Below the pieces are notes generated by a model, which had not been told where the DNA came from, made no database searches, and was given only the letters and a program-made list of their open reading frames with translations. From assembly GCF_040115645.1 (NCBI RefSeq), contig NC_089541.1, positions 7,750,001 to 7,814,000 on the forward strand: a stretch of 64,000 bases of DNA, read 5' to 3'. Below are positions 58,705 through 64,000 of the stretch, piece after piece. The translations under genes were made by a program, and so were the position numbers. Source of the DNA: Euwallacea fornicatus. Its lineage: Eukaryota; Arthropoda; Insecta; Coleoptera; Curculionidae. The stretch's first letter is position 1; each line of letters starts with the position of its first letter.

Positions 58705-61700
58705 TTATTTACGTTTCTTCTTTTTGTCCAAAGCATTAAGTTCGCTCTGTTGACTGGCAGCTTCGGCATAAATTTTATTAACTTTCTCCTTTCTTTGTTT
58801 GTCACTATAAAAAAAAAAAAGAAAAATGTTAAAGATGCTTTCAAACTATTGTAAAACAATTTACCTCTGAATCCTTTGATTGATTTTTACCCTACCCAAG
58901 AACGCCTTATCTCGTCTAATTTCCCTAAGAGCTCCCTTGGTTTCCTTTTTCAATTTATGTATAAGCTTATCCCTCTCGGATTTTTCTCTAGATTGAACTT
59001 TACGCCTCTTGCCATCAAATCTAGAAAAACCCATATAATACATGTAACAATTTACACCAAATAAACACTCACATATCAACTATTTTCGGCTCATACAATC
59101 TCAAAGCCTTGGGCTTCTTTTCTGCTACGATAAGGTAAATCAATTTCCTAGAAGACTTCCATTCTTTGAGAAGATCACAAACACCCTTGAGTTCCTTCTG
59201 TACATCGCAAGGATATAAATCCACAGGAATTTGATTGAGGAATGCTTCAATATCGGTGAAGATCTCCACACAACTAGGGAGATTTTTCAAGTTTTCTTGG
59301 AACTCTTTTAATAGTTTTAAAGCCAAGTTCAGGGCTGAAACCTTGAAGTCTTCAGTCAATTCTGATTTTAATAAATGGGAAAAACTGTGTTTTGCTGTGT
59401 TTTTTTTCCCATATTTTTTTGTTAAAACCAAATGTGAATTTAACGGTTTGAATGGAGGTACGACTTTTATTAGCTGGACGCTCGATTTTGGAATGCACAT
59501 GTGAAAGATTCCCGATAAGAAATTGATGGCAGCTGGCAGATACCTGTTCGACAAAGAAGTATACTGAAAAAAGGATAAGATGTCAAGAATTTTTCTGTAA
59601 GAAAATCAACTAGAAGGAATAATATAGTCTATTTGGATTTTATTAAATTAAGTACATAGTCATGAGTCATCTCCTTTTCAAAGTCGCTTATTAAAATATC
59701 TGATAATTTGTGCATGCTTGATTCAAAACATAAACCACATACCTCTAAAACCAACGTACAAATGAACAATCCATAAGAAATATCTTGTGCAGTCCTAACT
59801 CTGCAACTGGTCAGCATTTGTTCCATGAAAATAAAACAAGGAGTCACGACCTGATGTCTGAAATCTGACGTTGAGAACAACACACTGACAAGCTTAAGGA
59901 AAATTGGTACTTCCATCCCTGGATATTTCTTTTTTCGCTTCCTGAACTCTTGATGCTTTTCTTTAATGACTTCCATCACTGAATTATGAGTATTTTCTTT
60001 ATTTAGTTGTGCAAGTTCAAAAATTGATACCATAAGAGTTGACAAGATTTGAAAATTTATTAACAGACTTTTGGAATTATTTTCGTCTGTGAATAGGTCG
60101 TTGATATACTGCAAAATATAGGCGAAAAGCAAACCTAATCCATCTTTATTTCCCTGCGAAAGGCTTGGGTGATTGCACTTAATCATTCTTTCAAGGATAA
60201 TTTTCTGATGAGTTGATGACTGGTCTTGGAAAACGTCGATAAAGCTTTCATATGATTCTGGCAATTTGAAGGTGAATGGTAGCTCATTGCCGGCTTTTTC
60301 TAATTCTTTCTTTTCGCTGTCAGTAAGACTTGACTTTCCTGATTCATTTTGAGCGCCTTTCCCTTTTTTTGATGGAAATTTTTCTAATTTATTTTTAAGT
60401 TTTCTTTTTTTATTATCTGAATAAACATCTGAAGTTTTAGTTTGTACATCTGATTCATCACTCATACTATCATCATCTTTTAAATCAGCTAAAGAGTCTT
60501 CAGACTCAAATTCTTCATTTTCTTCTTGTGTATCTGAACTTTCACCATCTTGATCAGAATCAAGATTTAAATTGCTGGTTTTCTTAATGTTATTTTGATT
60601 TGCATTATCCTTATCAACCCCTATAAGTTTGCCATTCAACTCAGCCTGGATTTGAACATTAGATTGGCCATGTTCATCATAAGTTAATACATCTTTTTCT
60701 TCATCAGATTCCAGCACAAAATCATCATCTAAATCATCTGCACTTCTGTGATTTGACTAAAAATAAAAATAAAATTCATTGCTGGGCAAAAATCCAAAGA
60801 TGTCAATTTGTGTCGAAAGAAAAACTTACTTTGTGAGAATTATTGTCAACACCCCCTCTCATCCTTTCCAACCTCTCATTTTCCAATTTTTCAAGTTTTT
60901 CCTTTTCTTCTTTTGCAATTTCATCCTCAGTTTTTAGCTTGTCGGATACAGTTCCTTTTGCTTCAAACCTCAATTCCCTCATTACTTTATCATAGTCATC
61001 CAATTTAGGTTTTTCCAAATTATTTGTACTATCAGTTTTTTTGGATTTACTGACCAATTGCACTAAATCTTTCCATTCAGTATCTAATTTTTCAGTTAAT
61101 TCTAAAGTTGCTTCTTTAATTTTTTGCTTTTCTGCTTTGCGTTTCTTGGATTCCTCTATTAGTTGCTCTATTAACTGTTTATGGGTCTTTACACCCTCTT
61201 GTCCTAAATTTCAAAACTAACAGTGAGTAACACTTCAAGAGACTAAAGATAGGTAAATGTTTTTACTAAAAGGAATGACAGACGAATCAAACATATAAAA
61301 TGATTAAAGAAAGTGAATACTATCTTCAATATCAGAGTAATAAACCCCTCATTTGCTTTAACTATAATTACTTGTTTTATTGACTCTTCCTTAATATTTT
61401 ATTCTCAGAATAGTAAGCATTTGAAAATTTAAATAGCAATATTAATGTCAAAATTTATTATAAAACTTTTAAGTTTTTGGAGCCAAAAAATTTACAACAA
61501 AAGCATACCTGTATTGCTCAAAACTCCTCCTCCAAAATGTACATCCTCCACAAAACTTGAGCCCAGTTTTCCACCCTTATTCTCATCATCGCTTTCCTCA
61601 TCATCAGATTGAGGGTCTTCAAACTTCTCAATTTCACTCAAAGTTTGACCTCTGTGTGTCAAAACCTCATCCTCAGCTAAATTAAAGATGCTTTTCTTGT

Positions 61701-62034
61701 TATGTGCTTTAGCTCTAAGGGCGGCGAATCTAGCCATGATTTTATCTTCATTGGGCAATTGGCCCTTCTCTCCTATACGTCTATCAACAAATTTATTGGT
61801 TTTGTGCTGCAACTTGTATTCATTTAATAGTGTGTGTTTTCGCTTCAGGATGGCTTTTGCTCTGGAAATTCCAGGCAGGCCTTTATCATTCTTTTGCTTC
61901 TTTCCTAAAACTCGCATTTTTTCCTTGTTTATGTGAACTTCGAAGGGATTTAGGGCTTTTTTGACACACTTATTTTGACGCTTTTTGTGAATCTGGTCCA
62001 CAGACACACGTTTGCGGTTTTTCACTTTGGCCAT
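58705..62034 (-). CDS. NOP14: NOP14, nucleolar protein of the small-subunit processome
   Basis: I assembled six minus-strand exons: 62034-61509, 61203-60830, 60756-59743, 59563-59073, 59020-58865 and 58804-58705. All phases agree and the sum is 886 aa; human NOP14 is about 857. NOP14 acts in the nucleolus in 18S rRNA processing and 40S assembly. The N-terminus is basic (MAKVKNRKRVSVDQIHKKRQ) with NPFEVHINKEKMRVLGKK and GLPGISRAKAILKRKHTLL, all family motifs. Next come a Lys/Glu coiled stretch, EKLDTEWKDLV, and a long acidic region (about 340-400). The helical C-terminal half has LPAAINFLSGIFHM, LRLYEPKIVDIFDGKRRKVQ and SERDKLIHKLKKETKGALRE, ending in a basic tail KKKKRK. The start is the first Met, in a good context just after a short leader. 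No broken exon was found. Confidence 0.93.
61204..61508 (-). other. NOP14: NOP14 intron 1
   Basis: A 305-bp phase-1 intron with donor GTATGC and acceptor TTTAG. It is the longest intron of the gene; the others range from about 52 to 179 bp. No other content seen. Confidence 0.8.
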
Positions 62035-62698
62035 ATTTATGGTTGAACTGACTTAATTACGCTTCTAAACCTACACAGCTGCACTAGATGTAAAAATTAG
62101 ATTTCTTTATAATGCATTTATTTTAAATTAATAAGTTTTCCAATTTAAAAAACATCCGCTGCGGTAAACTTGTGAGAAAGCATGGAAAAGCGAGGTTAAG
62201 TTGTATTAGCTAAACTTTGGGCACTGAAAAGATACTGTCAATGATATGACTAGACATAAAAGATTAAAACGTGACAACATTGTTCTCACAACTTTTAGTG
62301 GTTTAGTTACTTTGCAAACTTGTAAGAGGTACTATAGAGATCCATTGTGGCCCCTTCGCTAAATAGCGATCATAAATATGATCTATGTTAATGGTTTCTG
62401 TATTTAGAAGAGCAAGTGCAGCGTTGCCAATTATATTTCATATAACTGTTGTATCCGTGTCCTTATGACGTTTTAACTATCGCTCGCCGGATGATAAGTC
62501 CTCATTTGAGTGACACACCAAATTCCTAACATAACAAAAACAAACTAATAATTAGATCATAATTAGCAAATCAAATGGCCAAATATCTTTATTTAAAATT
62601 GTTATTGTAAAAATGTTTGTTTCTATCTAAACACACCGTTTCAAGTTCCTCTATAACATTCTACAATTAGTTCTAGTTATTAAACGTAAATTCAAAAA
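62035..62698. promoter_or_regulatory. Shared divergent promoter region of NOP14 and ADO
   Basis: The two start codons face away from each other across 664 bp. An initiator-like TCAGTT lies about 12-17 bp before the NOP14 ATG on the minus strand, and TTAGTT lies about 30 bp before the ADO ATG on the plus strand. Both are weak calls. No TATA box is placed suitably for either gene. Confidence 0.5.
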
Positions 62699-63454
62699 AT
62701 GTCCAAATCCAACCATATCATAAACGTTCTCAAACAGGCAATCCTAACATTCACCACCAAAAAACAGAAGCCCGAATCATTTCCTGCCAATTTAGAAGGG
62801 TTAATTTCACTCCTTAACAATACCACTAGTGAGCATGTAAATTTTCCAAACCAGTTCATGAATCCTCAGTTATGGGAACATCCCGAGAAGGCCCCTGTAA
62901 GTTGCATAGAAATCTTTGAGGACGATCATGTAACTATGGGAATTTTCGTTCTAAAACCAAACGGAAAGCTGCCTCTGCATAATCATCCACAAATGCATGG
63001 ATTGATTAAAGTTATTGCTGGGAAAGTGAAGATAGTAAGTTATTCAATAAACACTGAGAAAACCAAAGATGTAGACCAGAAGAGCATTCAAGACAGTAAA
63101 GCTCCAATGCAATTTAAATCCAGGCCAAGCACATGTGGGATTGTTACTGCAGAATTGAATGATATAACTGTCGTAGGTCCTAATAGCCCCACATGTGTAC
63201 TAGATCCAGAAATCAAGAATCTACATGAAATTGAGAGCTTGGATGGACCTGCAGCTTTCTTGGATATTTTAGCCCCTCCCTATGATTATCCTTTGCCAGG
63301 GTATGAAACTAGAAAATGTTCCTATTATACTAAGTTAAGTCAAGTTGCCCAAAATATCTTTTGGTTGCAAGAGATCAGATCACCAAGTTGGTATTGGACT
63401 GATTCCCATCCTTACACTGGACCTGACTTGTATGAGGCCGATCTGGCCTCTTAA
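62699..63454 (+). CDS. ADO: ADO, 2-aminoethanethiol (cysteamine) dioxygenase / N-terminal cysteine dioxygenase
   Basis: A single-exon gene of 251 aa; human ADO is 270. It belongs to the PCO/ADO cupin family. The iron facial triad is visible: His94 and His96 in PLHNHPQMHGLIKVIAGKVK, and His176 in NLHEIESLDGPAAFLDILAP. Cys207 and Tyr209 in RKCSYY correspond to the Cys-x-Tyr pair that forms a crosslink in human ADO. The enzyme oxidises cysteamine to hypotaurine and N-terminal Cys of proteins with O2, the latter serving as an oxygen sensor in animals. An insert between about 119 and 138 is polar and variable. The ATG is the first one in frame after an A-rich leader. No signal peptide, so cytosolic. 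Confidence 0.94.
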   Translation: MSKSNHIINVLKQAILTFTTKKQKPESFPANLEGLISLLNNTTSEHVNFPNQFMNPQLWEHPEKAPVSCIEIFEDDHVTMGIFVLKPNGKLPLHNHPQMHGLIKVIAGKVKIVSYSINTEKTKDVDQKSIQDSKAPMQFKSRPSTCGIVTAELNDITVVGPNSPTCVLDPEIKNLHEIESLDGPAAFLDILAPPYDYPLPGYETRKCSYYTKLSQVAQNIFWLQEIRSPSWYWTDSHPYTGPDLYEADLAS

Positions 63455-64000
63455 ATAGATATATAAGGTTTACTTTGTAATTAAATTACAATATTCTATG
63501 TTGCATTTTTATATTTTTGATGTAAATATAGTTTGGCATACTGAAATGTGATGGTTTTGAAATAGTGATATTCATGTTTTGTGATGTACCCAATGAGTAA
63601 ATTAAGGGACTATGCAAACTAGTGATTTTTTATAGACTAACTGTTTAATTGATTGCTTAATTAGCATCAAGACATATGATACAGAGTCTATATCAGCCAC
63701 TAAATATATGAATGTGATTATATACCCTGATTTTGACTAAACTGTTAGCCAACAACATGTTGCTCACTTCTAAGGACCTTAAATGCATTAACATGTGTTG
63801 AAACTACATTTGCTGATACCTAGAATGCTATATTAATATTATACAGAAAGTTTTCTTAACATGAGGTATAGGGAAATCAAAGCAATGTATTTCATTGTTG
63901 TTTTTCAACAAGCCATACACAAAATTACTTGACAGGTATTTATATTTTGAAGGGGATTCAGGTGTCCTGCAACTGACGTGTATAGGGTTGTGATAGGTAA
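63455..64000. other. ADO 3-prime region
   Basis: AT-rich with no coding sequence. ATTAAA at 63480 is a possible but weak poly(A) signal. Nothing else recognised up to the window edge. Confidence 0.45.

Noticed and set aside
1..64000. CRISPR arrays, bacterial operons, prophage
   Set aside because: Genes are spliced and animal-type, and no regularly spaced direct repeats occur.

Overview
The window is nuclear DNA of an insect. It is AT-rich, its genes carry short GT-AG introns, and it is full of Tc1/mariner remains. The four genes I recognise are insect or animal genes: Skeletor, NCBP3, NOP14 and ADO. A beetle would fit, but nothing here fixes the order or species.

Layout. Positions 1 to about 28,900 hold no gene I can support. 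They contain at least four TA-flanked terminal-inverted-repeat elements, including a DD41D (rosa-type) transposon with arms of about 440 bp, plus simple repeats. Skeletor runs on the plus strand from 29,031 to 54,161. It has a signal-peptide exon, a 14-kb first intron loaded with transposon relics, two DM13 domains, and then a choice. One route is a Gln-rich terminal exon with its own poly(A) signal (short form, 423 aa). The other is seven more exons encoding a DOMON domain, a plastocyanin-like domain and a long disordered tail (long form, 1251 aa). I assembled the exons by hand and every junction keeps frame.

The last 9 kb is a compact housekeeping cluster. NCBP3 (plus, 55,842-58,351) encodes a nuclear cap-binding subunit. 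NOP14 (minus, 62,034-58,705, six exons) encodes a small-subunit processome factor. ADO (plus, 62,699-63,454) encodes a thiol dioxygenase. NCBP3 and NOP14 converge with poly(A) signals about 90 bp apart. NOP14 and ADO diverge from a shared 664-bp spacer. A 20-bp perfect palindrome and a composite TGACGTCA/CACGTG site lie just upstream of NCBP3.

The most unusual structure is the set of inverted-repeat elements with very long arms. Several share CAGGGTG-type tips and TA flanks. Two carry rosa-type transposase remains, one keeps only an N-terminal helix-turn-helix piece, and three appear non-coding. I saw no tRNA, rRNA or CRISPR.
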